Below are positions 46,501 to 55,400 of a DNA stretch of 64,000 bases, piece by piece. The position numbers were made by a program, and so were the translations under genes. Under the pieces are notes generated by a model. That model was not told the origin of the DNA and did not search any database. It saw nothing but the letters and a program-made list of their open reading frames with translations. Position 1 is the first letter of the stretch; every line of letters starts with the position of its first letter. Source of the stretch: Marinobacterium_A aestuariivivens (lineage in GTDB: Bacteria; Pseudomonadota; Gammaproteobacteria; Pseudomonadales; Balneatricaceae); NCBI RefSeq assembly GCF_042661465.1, contig NZ_JBHSWE010000002.1:310001-374000 (forward strand), written 5' to 3'.

Positions 46501-46583
46501 CCAAAAAGCCTAATCAGGAGAGGCTTTTTCGGAAAGTGCCATTGGCGCTTATGTGCGGTAGCTGGCCGCCACAAACAAACAGC
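46497..46583 (+). promoter_or_regulatory. Operon leader RNA, copy 8
   Basis: Hairpin A: CTTTCCAAAAAGCCT/AGGCTTTTTCGGAAAG. Hairpin B: GCC-ATT-GGC. Hairpin C: GCGG-TAGCTGG-CCGC (46555-46569), a compensatory variant, then ACAAACAAACAGC. Confidence 0.85.
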
Positions 46584-46594
46584 ATTCCATACTA

Positions 46595-46634
46595 ACCCTA
46601 CCGGGGGCCTGTCCCCTGATAGGGGCTAGCCTCC
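46595..46634 (+). promoter_or_regulatory. Pseudoknot leader before 46656 gene
   Basis: Stem CCCTACCGGGG/CCCCTGATAGGG. GGGGGC can pair with GCCTCC. Confidence 0.7.
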
Positions 46635-46655
46635 TCCTGAGTACTGGAGGCTATT

Positions 46656-48503
46656 ATGAACATGATCGCTGTTTCCGCAGCGCCCAGAACAAATGCTGGA
46701 CGCTTTTCAGAGATCATCGAGAAAGCTGAAAAGGCCATTGCCCAGATCGATGCTTTGTTCGAGCAGAACAGAACCATTCAGGTTGCGTGTAGCTTCGGCA
46801 AAGACTCATCCGCTGTTCTGGTCCTGGTCCTTGAGGCATTAAAGCGGCGTGTTGAACGTGGATCGCATTCGCAAACCATGTTTGTGTCACATGCTAATAC
46901 TGGCATTGAAAACCCCGCGCTCGATATTTACGCTGAGGCAATGATGACTGAGCTTGATATGTTTGCAGCGCGATATCAACTCCCGGTAAAAGCCGTGAAG
47001 GTACAGCCCTCTCTTTCGGGGTCGTTTCAATATGCAACGATTGGTCGCGGCAAATTGCCGGTCTTTGTCGGAGCCCAGCGCTCGTGCAGCGTCGATTGGA
47101 AAATCAAACCACAAAGGAAAGCTGTTAAGCAATTGCTGAAGACCTTTCAAAATCCTGGGGATTTGGTAACACTGGTTGGAACCCGATTCTCAGAATCCAG
47201 ATCTCGTGGTAACGCTATGCGTGAGCGTGGAGACAGTGCCACCAAAGTCACAGTGAATGACGATGGTAGTCTGAGCCAAGCTATTATTGCGGATTGGGAA
47301 GTGGACGATGTATGGATGCTGCTTATGGCCTGCGACAAAAATAGGGGAGGCGTCATACAGACATTTGTCGAGAACTTTAACTGGTGTTTGGATCTTTATC
47401 GAGATGCCAATGACGGAATGTGCGCCGTGATAACCGGAGATGGGGGGAATAAAGCTTCTTGTGGTGCGAGATTTGGCTGCGTATTTTGCACCGTGACAGG
47501 AGAGAAGGATCGTAGCTTAACGGCAATGATCGAAACTGATCCTAAGAAATATCGATACCTGAATGGTCTCAATGTTTTAAGGGATTTCTTGATTAAAACA
47601 AGGTGGGATATGTCCCGTCGCGATTGGTTAGGGCGTAGAGCTTCCCCTGCGGGATACATCGCTGTGACGGCGACGGCATATTCGGCAACGATGCGACGTG
47701 ATCTGCTCCGTTACTTGCTCACGCTGGATATTGAAGAGGAGGAACGTGCGCTAGAGCATGACGGGCGTTTCACCACAGGTGAGATTGCTGATACAGAGGA
47801 TAACCGAACATTATGCGGTCCGATGTTTCAGTTTATCACTCCCAAAATGCTTGTGGCCATCGACTTTGCCTGGTCAATGTCATTCGGAACAGACCATGCG
47901 TTTAGTGCATTAGCCGAGTGGTACGAAATTCGTGTCCTCGGAAAACGGTATCCGATTCCGGATATCGAGCCCTTCGAGCGAGGTGAAATTCCGTCAATAC
48001 TTTGGTTTAAATTTGAGGAGTACGACTCCCCAGTTCATGAAGACGGCTTGATGGACTCTTATCTCGAAGCAACAAACAATAATCGCTATCCTGATCGACC
48101 ACCAATGCGGACGATTCGAGACAAATACACCAACTCGAAACGCAGAATCGTGTATTACGAAGAAGCAGATGAGTTGACTGTAGATAGCATGGATGCGCTT
48201 CTTTTTGTTGATGAATTTGATAAAGAACTATATGACTTAGCAAAGAGCTTAACACCGAGTGATTCTGCAAAATTCTATCTTAATCGTGGTCTAGTCAAGC
48301 TAGCTAAGGGGCGTGCGCAGGACTACGATGAGATTCTCAGAAGAGCGCAGTATTGGACTCGGTTGCAAAGCAACCTCGGAGAAACTGATCTTCGAACCTT
48401 TGTCAGGCACCATAGCATCAGCGATGACGAGCACAGGGCTATTCTAGCGGAGCTGGAGCCCTCCAACGAGGAGGGTAGCGTAACCCTTGACTTGTTTAGC
48501 TGA
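46656..48503 (+). CDS. Large PAPS reductase-like PP-loop protein
   Basis: 615 residues. PP-loop VACSFGKDSSAVLVLVLEALKR at about residue 48; SCSVDWKIKPQRKAVKQLL is the second conserved block; ASCGARFGCVFCTVTG holds a Cys cluster that could bind iron-sulfur or zinc. It resembles DndC-type and phage PAPS-reductase-like proteins and is longer than the 375-residue one at 31526. Sole gene of operon 8, with a strong terminator after it. A role in sulfur-based nucleic-acid modification is possible but not shown. Confidence 0.75.
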   Translation: MNMIAVSAAPRTNAGRFSEIIEKAEKAIAQIDALFEQNRTIQVACSFGKDSSAVLVLVLEALKRRVERGSHSQTMFVSHANTGIENPALDIYAEAMMTELDMFAARYQLPVKAVKVQPSLSGSFQYATIGRGKLPVFVGAQRSCSVDWKIKPQRKAVKQLLKTFQNPGDLVTLVGTRFSESRSRGNAMRERGDSATKVTVNDDGSLSQAIIADWEVDDVWMLLMACDKNRGGVIQTFVENFNWCLDLYRDANDGMCAVITGDGGNKASCGARFGCVFCTVTGEKDRSLTAMIETDPKKYRYLNGLNVLRDFLIKTRWDMSRRDWLGRRASPAGYIAVTATAYSATMRRDLLRYLLTLDIEEEERALEHDGRFTTGEIADTEDNRTLCGPMFQFITPKMLVAIDFAWSMSFGTDHAFSALAEWYEIRVLGKRYPIPDIEPFERGEIPSILWFKFEEYDSPVHEDGLMDSYLEATNNNRYPDRPPMRTIRDKYTNSKRRIVYYEEADELTVDSMDALLFVDEFDKELYDLAKSLTPSDSAKFYLNRGLVKLAKGRAQDYDEILRRAQYWTRLQSNLGETDLRTFVRHHSISDDEHRAILAELEPSNEEGSVTLDLFS

Positions 48504-48510
48504 TATGTAA

Positions 48511-48537
48511 AGGCCCCCGCGAGTGGGGCCTTTTTTT
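48511..48537 (+). terminator. Rho-independent terminator of operon 8
   Basis: AGGCCCC-CGCGAGT-GGGGCCT followed by seven T residues, 8 bp after the stop codon. Confidence 0.92.
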
Positions 48538-48745
48538 GTGTGCGCCAGGCACGGCGCAAAGCGCCTTGACTGGCGCTGTTCCGGTACGCGTGGTGGCGGC
48601 ATGATGACTTGGCGGTGAAAGTCCGCTATCGGCCCGGCAAGGGGAACGATTAGCCGAACGGCAAGGGTGTCCATCGCGAGATGAAATCTGAAGGAAACTG
48701 CAGGCGAAGCACTGGCCCGACGAACCCAGGCAATCAACACCACTG
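48538..48745 (+). mobile_element. Group II intron domain I fragment
   Basis: GTGCGCC at 48540 fits an intron 5' end (GUGYG). The phrases GGCGGTGAAAGTCCGC, CGGCAAGGGTGTCCATCG and GAAATCTGAAGGAAACTG are characteristic of domain I of bacterial group II introns. No reverse transcriptase or domain V follows within 300 bp, so it is a truncated copy. It is unrelated in detail to the fragment at 9960. Confidence 0.7.
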
Positions 48746-48871
48746 GCGGGATGATCGAGGCAGCGCTAAAAACTCAGTGATGGAGAATCCTACAACAATC
48801 ACGATCAACGCGATCACGTACCAGCCGGCATCCTCTCGTCTCGCTGTACGATACAGCTCCTTCTCGCTCAT
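48734..48871 (-). CDS. Small membrane protein, possibly truncated
   Basis: 45 codons on the minus strand: MSEKELYRTARREDAGWYVIALIVIVVGFSITEFLALPRSSRQWC. One transmembrane segment. AAAAGGA lies before the ATG. Its 3' end runs into the intron fragment, which may have replaced the original C-terminus. Confidence 0.4.
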   Translation of the reverse strand: MSEKELYRTARREDAGWYVIALIVIVVGFSITEFLALPRSSRQWC

Positions 48872-49048
48872 TAATGATTTCCTTTTCTGTCATTCCCAAC
48901 CACGCGACCTCCAGAACCACAATCACATACTATATGTGGTGATAGTCGCCGATTGACTAAGCACAACATGTAGTGGTAATGGTGCAGTTTCCGAGTAGCT
49001 GGTAGTTCCAAGGGAACGCTACTAGCCTGAATGCCGGAGGTGATTCAT

Positions 49049-50098
49049 ATGGAATGCTATCGGATCGATGAAAGCGGGTACACGGGGTTTGATCTGTTCA
49101 ACCCCATACAACGCTTCCAGGGAGCCACGGCCATCGCTCTCAGTAATGAAGATGCTGAGTATCTAATCCGGCATTTTTTTCCTAAGCTGCAGGCAGCCGA
49201 ATTGAAGTATCGGTCGCTTGTTAAGCGATCTTCCTACCGCCAGCCTCTTCTTGAACTAATCGGTACAGTGTTGTCACAGCATAAGTGTGTGACCTACGTT
49301 TGTAATAAACGCTACTTGTTAGTTCTGATGTTTTTGGACTATGCCGTAGAGCCTTTCTACTACGAACGCGGTTTTGACTTTTACGAGGATGGCCAAAATT
49401 ACTCATTAGCCTCGCTGCTCTACACCGTTGGGCCGAGTCTATTTGGAAGAGAGGAGTTTGAGGCCTTACTGGCATCGTTTCAGCATGCCGTGAAGGTAAA
49501 GTCTGATAACTCGGTACGCGCCTTGGTAGAAGCGGCCAATCGCTTGAAGTGGCGAGAGCTGCCAGAAGCCTTGGGGCCGCTGGCGTATGCCTCGCCGGAA
49601 TGCTTAGCTGCCATCGCAACACCGGGAGTAACTACAGACGCAGCTATGGTAGTACTGCAATCCCTGATAAGCCGAACGGAGATCATGTCGGACGGAGCGT
49701 ATTGCATCGAACACGATGAGTCCAAGAACCTCCGGAACTATCACTCCTTACTTCAGCGGTTAATCGATCATCAGAATGAAATAGAGTTTAGGCAATCCGA
49801 TATTGCGAGCATTAAATTCCCGCTCAAGCTGACCTCGGTCTCACAAGTGGATTCAAAGGTCAGTCCCGCCGTGCAGATTGCAGATGTCATGATTGGTGCG
49901 GCCATTGAGGCAGCAAACGGGCTGACTGGACTGCGTACCGCTTTGCTGGACCCAGAACATGTGATGTCGTTATACGCCGAACACCAGTTTATACATATGG
50001 TCCCGTCGATTGACTTTGAAGAACAGAAGCGACTCCGTCAAGGCACCCAGGCTTCAAAAGTAATCGACTACTTTGCCAAGAACTTCGGAGGGAAGTAG
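49049..50098 (+). CDS. DUF3800 protein
   Basis: 349 residues. The N-terminal YRIDESGYTGFDLFN contains the DUF3800 signature (DESG) of an RNase H-like fold. GGAGGTGA 7 bp before 49049 fixes the start; the ATG at 49031 overlaps that site. It has no operon leader, fitting its position in an insertion cargo segment. Function unknown; DUF3800 genes are often found in mobile and defence islands. Confidence 0.72.
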   Translation: MECYRIDESGYTGFDLFNPIQRFQGATAIALSNEDAEYLIRHFFPKLQAAELKYRSLVKRSSYRQPLLELIGTVLSQHKCVTYVCNKRYLLVLMFLDYAVEPFYYERGFDFYEDGQNYSLASLLYTVGPSLFGREEFEALLASFQHAVKVKSDNSVRALVEAANRLKWRELPEALGPLAYASPECLAAIATPGVTTDAAMVVLQSLISRTEIMSDGAYCIEHDESKNLRNYHSLLQRLIDHQNEIEFRQSDIASIKFPLKLTSVSQVDSKVSPAVQIADVMIGAAIEAANGLTGLRTALLDPEHVMSLYAEHQFIHMVPSIDFEEQKRLRQGTQASKVIDYFAKNFGGK

Positions 50099-50381
50099 TA
50101 GGTGGATGAGTTATTTGGTCGGATCCGGAAAGGATATCGGTAATGTCATCACCTGCAGCAGGTTCCGAGGTCTCCTGCAGGCAACCTTGGGTCATGGGGT
50201 CTTCAGGTTATATAGCTTAATCCCACTTTGGCGTTAGATCGGCGTACGTTTGGTCTGTGGTACAGTGCGCGTCGATTCGCCTGCTTGGTAAGCAAGCTTG
50301 CGTATCGGTAGCCCATTCTCCTGGAAGAACGCCACAGCTGCCTCCAGCTGGTCTACAGCTTAAGTACCCGAACTCGTTGCC

Positions 50382-51710
50382 TTAATCAATAATGACAGAC
50401 AGAATACCTTTTCCCCCTCCCGTATCCTCGACGGTCACGTTATAGGTGCCACGAGACGCTTTATCCTTAGGCTTGATCTGGAGGGTGGGGCCGAAGGGTG
50501 GTACGTGTTTGATTTCCAGAGCTGAGTCATCGTAACTGGAAACATAAGAGCCTGAACCGCCAGATATCTGTACTGACAGCAAAGGAGATTTGTCGTTACC
50601 GAAGGTAACTGTGGTAGGAACGAAGGTAATAGCCGTTCGTAGATTGGTCAGGTCTACACCACATGCTTCCGCCGATTGCTTGGGAATTTTTGGTGTATAG
50701 GTAGCAATTCCCAGTTCGACTTCGGCACTCATAGCGGCTAGTTCATTAAGGGAATTATCAAGATTGGATAATGCCTTGGCGAGGCCAGGTATCTCCGCCT
50801 TTTTTATCTCTGTTTCGGCACCGCCATTCTTGGTTTCACCTTCTGGACTATAGCCATGGGCTACGTACCCGCTCTCTAAGTGGGAATACATATCCAGAAT
50901 GCCGCTGAGCGTACCTGGTAGCGCGCTCATGGATTGAATGGAGTCACCTAGGCCAGCATTTACGGAGGCATTGATTCGATTCACTGTGGCCACCAGTTCA
51001 AAGGGTGCATGATTGTAGGACGCGATGAGTTGTCCTGCAGTTGTGGCGGATGTCCGCGCCTCGTCAATGGACTGCCTCGCACTGGTAACCTTTGCTTTAT
51101 CCAACTCCGTGAGTTTTGTAACCGTTTGGGTATTACTATCCAGCAGGACTTTCACTGTTTCAAGGTCCCTGCTGGTATATTTGATTTGTGTTCGGAGGTT
51201 TTTGACATCTGTGTCAAACTGTTTCATGTTGGCAGAGTTTGTCTGGAATGGGACCGACGCATCCACGGCGCACTGCACCGCCTTAATACCGAGGCCGTAT
51301 ATCTTGGTTCTCTCCGGTTGGGAGAGCCACTGTGACATACCATAAATAGCTGAGGCGCCGAGGGCGAAATCGGTCACATTAGTGGTGTGAGCATCGTTAA
51401 TCGCAATGCCGGCAGTGTAGGCCGTAAGGGAGATTAGTCCTACCCCGCTCACAGAGGACAACATGGCTTGCTCGCCCATGTTTTCAACATACTTGGATTG
51501 AACTACATGGGCGCAATTCACTGCCTCTTGCATATCATTGGGCAAGGTCGAGCAAGGCTGCGATTCTTTATCCGGAGCCTTTGGGTCGACAAATTTCAAC
51601 TCCGAGGAATTTACATACGGGTTAAGGAGACTGCAGGCTGTGAGATTGGTGCTGAGGGCCAAGATGATCATGCATGACCGCAGGGAAATCAGCGAAGGTA
51701 CCCTCTTCAT
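50382..51710 (-). CDS. Large lipoprotein of unknown function
   Basis: 442 residues. The signal MKRVPSLISLRSCMIILALSTNLTAC has a lipobox (NLTAC). Middle region rich in helices (long LDSNTQTVTKLTELDKAKV coiled coil); the last 80 residues look like a beta-sandwich (VQISGGSGSYVSSYDDSALEI...YNVTVEDTGGGKGIL). AAGGAAGT before the 51710 ATG. A 51734 start is possible but adds residues before the signal. Monocistronic, minus strand. The ~280 bp between it and the DUF3800 gene has no gene I can support. Confidence 0.65.
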   Translation of the reverse strand: MKRVPSLISLRSCMIILALSTNLTACSLLNPYVNSSELKFVDPKAPDKESQPCSTLPNDMQEAVNCAHVVQSKYVENMGEQAMLSSVSGVGLISLTAYTAGIAINDAHTTNVTDFALGASAIYGMSQWLSQPERTKIYGLGIKAVQCAVDASVPFQTNSANMKQFDTDVKNLRTQIKYTSRDLETVKVLLDSNTQTVTKLTELDKAKVTSARQSIDEARTSATTAGQLIASYNHAPFELVATVNRINASVNAGLGDSIQSMSALPGTLSGILDMYSHLESGYVAHGYSPEGETKNGGAETEIKKAEIPGLAKALSNLDNSLNELAAMSAEVELGIATYTPKIPKQSAEACGVDLTNLRTAITFVPTTVTFGNDKSPLLSVQISGGSGSYVSSYDDSALEIKHVPPFGPTLQIKPKDKASRGTYNVTVEDTGGGKGILSVIID

Positions 51711-51734
51711 AACGGTTACTTCCTTGTAGTTCAT

Positions 51735-52075
51735 TAAGTATAAGACCTAGCACTAGATCTAATTGCGGTCAATGTTTCTAGCATTTTGAGACGGTACCTG
51801 ATACGACAAAAGCGATTAGATGGAACATTTGTGGGAGTTATGTGATTAGTTCCCGCTATTGTGACAAGACGCTGCGACATCTTCTGCAGCAGATTTCGAG
51901 CTACCGGCAGATCGAAAGGAAACTAGCGATGTGTACGCAGCCCAGGACGGATCGCCTTACATCACCTCTCATCGATGTGACTGTGTGTCGCTCTTGCCAG
52001 GTAGATCAAAGTGGTTGCGGCTGCAGACATCCACCGTGCGGGCACCCAGCCTTTCGGCGAATCAAGGAAGGAATT
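51735..52075. other. Intergenic region without recognised gene
   Basis: About 340 bp upstream of the glycohydrolase fragment and divergent from the lipoprotein gene. No recognised coding sequence, repeat or terminator; the lipoprotein promoter should be within it. Confidence 0.4.
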
Positions 52076-52306
52076 ATGTGGGGATCCGTAACCGGCGATA
52101 TCGTAGGTAGCATCTATGAGCACGCTGATCTGAGAGGGCATAACCTGCCGCCTCTCTCGAAAATTTCGCGCTTTACCGACGACACGGTGCTTACCGTGGC
52201 CACGGCCGAGACCCTGCTGAAAGGCAGCCACGACTATGCCAAGCACTACCTGAGATGGGGTTTCGCTATCCGCCAGGCGCTAAAGATGGGGTGCCCGGAC
52301 GCTTAA
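52076..52306 (+). pseudogene. ADP-ribosylglycohydrolase N-terminal fragment
   Basis: 76 codons: WGSVTGDIVGSIYE is the family nucleotide-binding start and SRFTDDTVLTVATAETLL the metal-binding TDDT motif. After ALKMGCPDA the frame stops, while intact enzymes are about 250-300 residues with a second metal site. Start follows AAGGAAGG. Truncated relic. Confidence 0.7.
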
Positions 52307-52395
52307 ATACAGATGGTGTGAGAATCAAGCTAGTAAGACAGGCTTGAGGCTGTTAGTGAAGAAGACGTGTCAATCTAGCACTTCCTTGCCTTTTC

Positions 52396-52448
52396 GCCCT
52401 AAAAGGGCAATTGGACGCCCGTGGGTTGAGGTGACTCTTCGGTAGCCT
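52396..52448 (+). promoter_or_regulatory. Activator box of the giant protein gene
   Basis: CGCCCTAAAAGGGCAATTGG followed by ACG resembles the boxes before operons 1 and 9. The -10-like TAGCCT about 25 bp downstream is weak. No TAGCTGG leader follows; instead a small GGTGGA-TTGA-TCCACC hairpin precedes the gene. Confidence 0.4.
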
Positions 52449-52485
52449 TGACGGTGGATTGATCCACCTTGCAAGGGAGAAACCG

Positions 52486-55400
52486 ATGAAATCACTCAAA
52501 CGCAGAGCAATGGCCATAGCAGGAGCGCTGGCGTTGCTGACTGGGGGAGCGGCCCATGCCGATCTTCTAGAGTATTCCTTCACGGGAACGGAGGGCACAC
52601 AGCGTACCTTAAAGCCAAGTGCCGCCTACACCACTTACGCGAACCCAACCGGTGCCTTATTCTTCGCCTTGAGCGCAGGTGTTGATCGGAAAGTTCGGAT
52701 TTCCATCCTGGAGCCCACTGGACAGGTGGTTAGCAGCGAGACCAGTCAGCTGCTGGGGGCAAACGACCGTATCACAGTGGGCGGCAATGAGTATTATGGG
52801 GCATTGTTATCGTTGTCTGCCCCGCCAGAAGGCGAATACCAGCTCAAGGCAGAAATTGTGTCCTCGCAAGGGGCTTCGATACAGACTGAAACTTTCAGCT
52901 TCGACATTGACGTGACACCGCCTCAGGTCGGAGGTGAGTTCTACTGGAAGCCCTGGCATGACTATCATCGGAAGAATACAGACGGGAACTGGATTGTGAG
53001 TTTCCCTCACGCGTCCGATGCTGGATTCACCGACGTTACAGACTCAGGCACGGGGGTCTACCGAGCTGAGTTCACTTCCGTTTATTTAGATGGTGAGAAT
53101 GCAGGAAAGGTCTATGCTGATAAAGTTCCTGCCAACATAACTTCAGATGGAAGAGTAATAATCGGCAACGATACTCAGTCAAGTATCAATGGGAAGTATA
53201 TGCCGCTATTCTGGGGTAAAATGCGTTGGCACTATGATATCTACGATAGAGCGGGTAATAAAACCCGAGCTTCGACGGATGTCTATGTTGCGACAAAGCA
53301 TCCTCCTACGCCTCCAGAACCAGTGGCTGTATATACAGGAAAGTCTACAAGCTTCATGGGGCTGGATGGCTTTGAAGCATATCAGCCAGGAATTGATATC
53401 TACCACAACCCTGTACGGGTTATCTATCGAGTTCCTCGTTCAGAGTATTACGGCGGAGGTGGAGATGCCGATATTTACGGGGCTTGGGTCTATCCTCCCC
53501 ATGGTGCCAATACATCTAAAGTTATCAGTTCAGACAGCGACTATCTCTATCTTGATATTGTGGGGGCTACCGATGGGAAACTGATAGATGTCACTAGAAC
53601 CTACATTCATGGGCCGTCAGGCTACAGGCCCCATTTGTTCCGGCTCGCTGTTAACTTTGCAACTGATGATATTCGCCCGCCCGAACCGGTTAAGCTTGAA
53701 GCTTATATAAATGGGCTAGCGCAGTGGATCGGGTCCAACTATAACATCAGCAAAGGGCAGACAGGCGGCACTTCTGATGCCATTACGAAGATCAGGTTAA
53801 CAGTTGAACCTAGACAGTATGTGCAGAAATTTTCCGTTAATCTCTCCAGAAATGGCAATACCTATCTCGGTGAGTGTGAGGTCCCATCAGGCGGAACTAT
53901 CTGCTTGATCGATATTAATCTGCCGTTCCCAGGTGACGATGTCGATGTGCATCATGCACGATTTGTGGTTACTGATGAAACCGGGCAGCTAAGGAGTAGA
54001 GAGGTTGTTCCTGTCTGGCGGTACGACGGCTCACCAGCACAGATCACGCATGTGACTAAAACGCCGGAAGTAAAGTGGATACACTACAGAGTCAAGAATG
54101 ACTACAAGCAGCGTGTCTGGAGTCAAAGCAAGGTGATTACACAGGATCTGATCTTTCTGAACAAGGGGACAGGTCAGGAAACAGTAATTAACCCATATTC
54201 TGAGACTGTAAAGCCAATCAGTGCAGAGGAGGATGAGTATTGGGCATCGTTCCACTATGACACTATGGCTGACGGGATATACGATGTCTTTGCTTATGTC
54301 GAGGATGGGTTTAATACGAGCTCATCCAATAAACAAAAGACGAGAATAATCCAGGACTTAACTGTTGATGCGACACCTCCACAAATAGCAATCACTATCC
54401 CTAATGGGAATTCTGTGGCGACACTGGATGAGATTACCATCGATGTGACAGATGCACTCACAGCTAAGCCAACAGTTACCACGGTCAACCTAAAAGGTGG
54501 TCCTGCATCGGACAACGTGTACTTAGCGGTTCGTGCCGTATCAGATACGCAGTACAAGCTGGAGTATCCGGTGATGTTCCCTTCCCTCAAGGCGGGAGAG
54601 GCGTACACCCTCTCTATCGAGGCAAAAGACGCGCAGCAAAACGTGGCCAAAGCGTCTGTCCGGTTCGACTATAGCCCTCGCCAGGTATCACTGGCGGACG
54701 GCATGGACGGCAAGCTGATGGTGCCTGCGGTGACGCAGGAGTTCCAGCGCCAGGGCGGTGGGGAGATCATCCAGACCGAGCCGCTCACGCTGTCGGACGG
54801 GGCCGTGGTCTCCGGTACCTATGATGTATTCGCGACCTTGCGCTCGGATGCGGAGGTGCCGCTGGTGGTCAACGGCATCCGCATCGAACCGGGCCAGACC
54901 ATGAGCGTCATGAGCCAGCACAACTTTGCCAGCTCGGGCGGGCGCATCAACCTGCCGCTGCGGCCTGCGGTGGCCGGGGTCGAGGGCTCCTCGAACCTGC
55001 TGGTGATGACTTCGGCACCGAACTCTCCGGTGCTGGTGCTGGACGTGAACACCTGGGTCGGCAAAGCCAAATTGTCCGCCGAGAAGTGGGCGGTGCGCCA
55101 GGTCATCGATCCGGTGAGCATTACGGCCTCGCCGGAGGCCGGAGTGGTCTGCCGCCTGACCAGTGACGAGACCGCTGCCCGTGCAGCGGACCCGGTGCGC
55201 GACCCGGTGTGTCTGCTGGAGTGGGAGCAGACCCCGGATGAAGCGGAGCAGGTGGAGGCCGAGGCCGGAGGCCTGAAGCTGACCTCCCTGCAAGGGCAGG
55301 CGGTGGCGCTGGGCGAGCAGCCGGTGAGCTACAGCCTGTACCTGTTCAGCGGCGATGGCCGCAAGATCCGTGTCGGCGGTGGTGGTGACATCCTGACGGT

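Noticed and set aside
31526..48503. DNA phosphorothioation (Dnd/Ssp) system
   Set aside because: Only DndC-like PP-loop proteins are present; desulfurase, DndB/D/E and SspB-H homologues are absent in this window.
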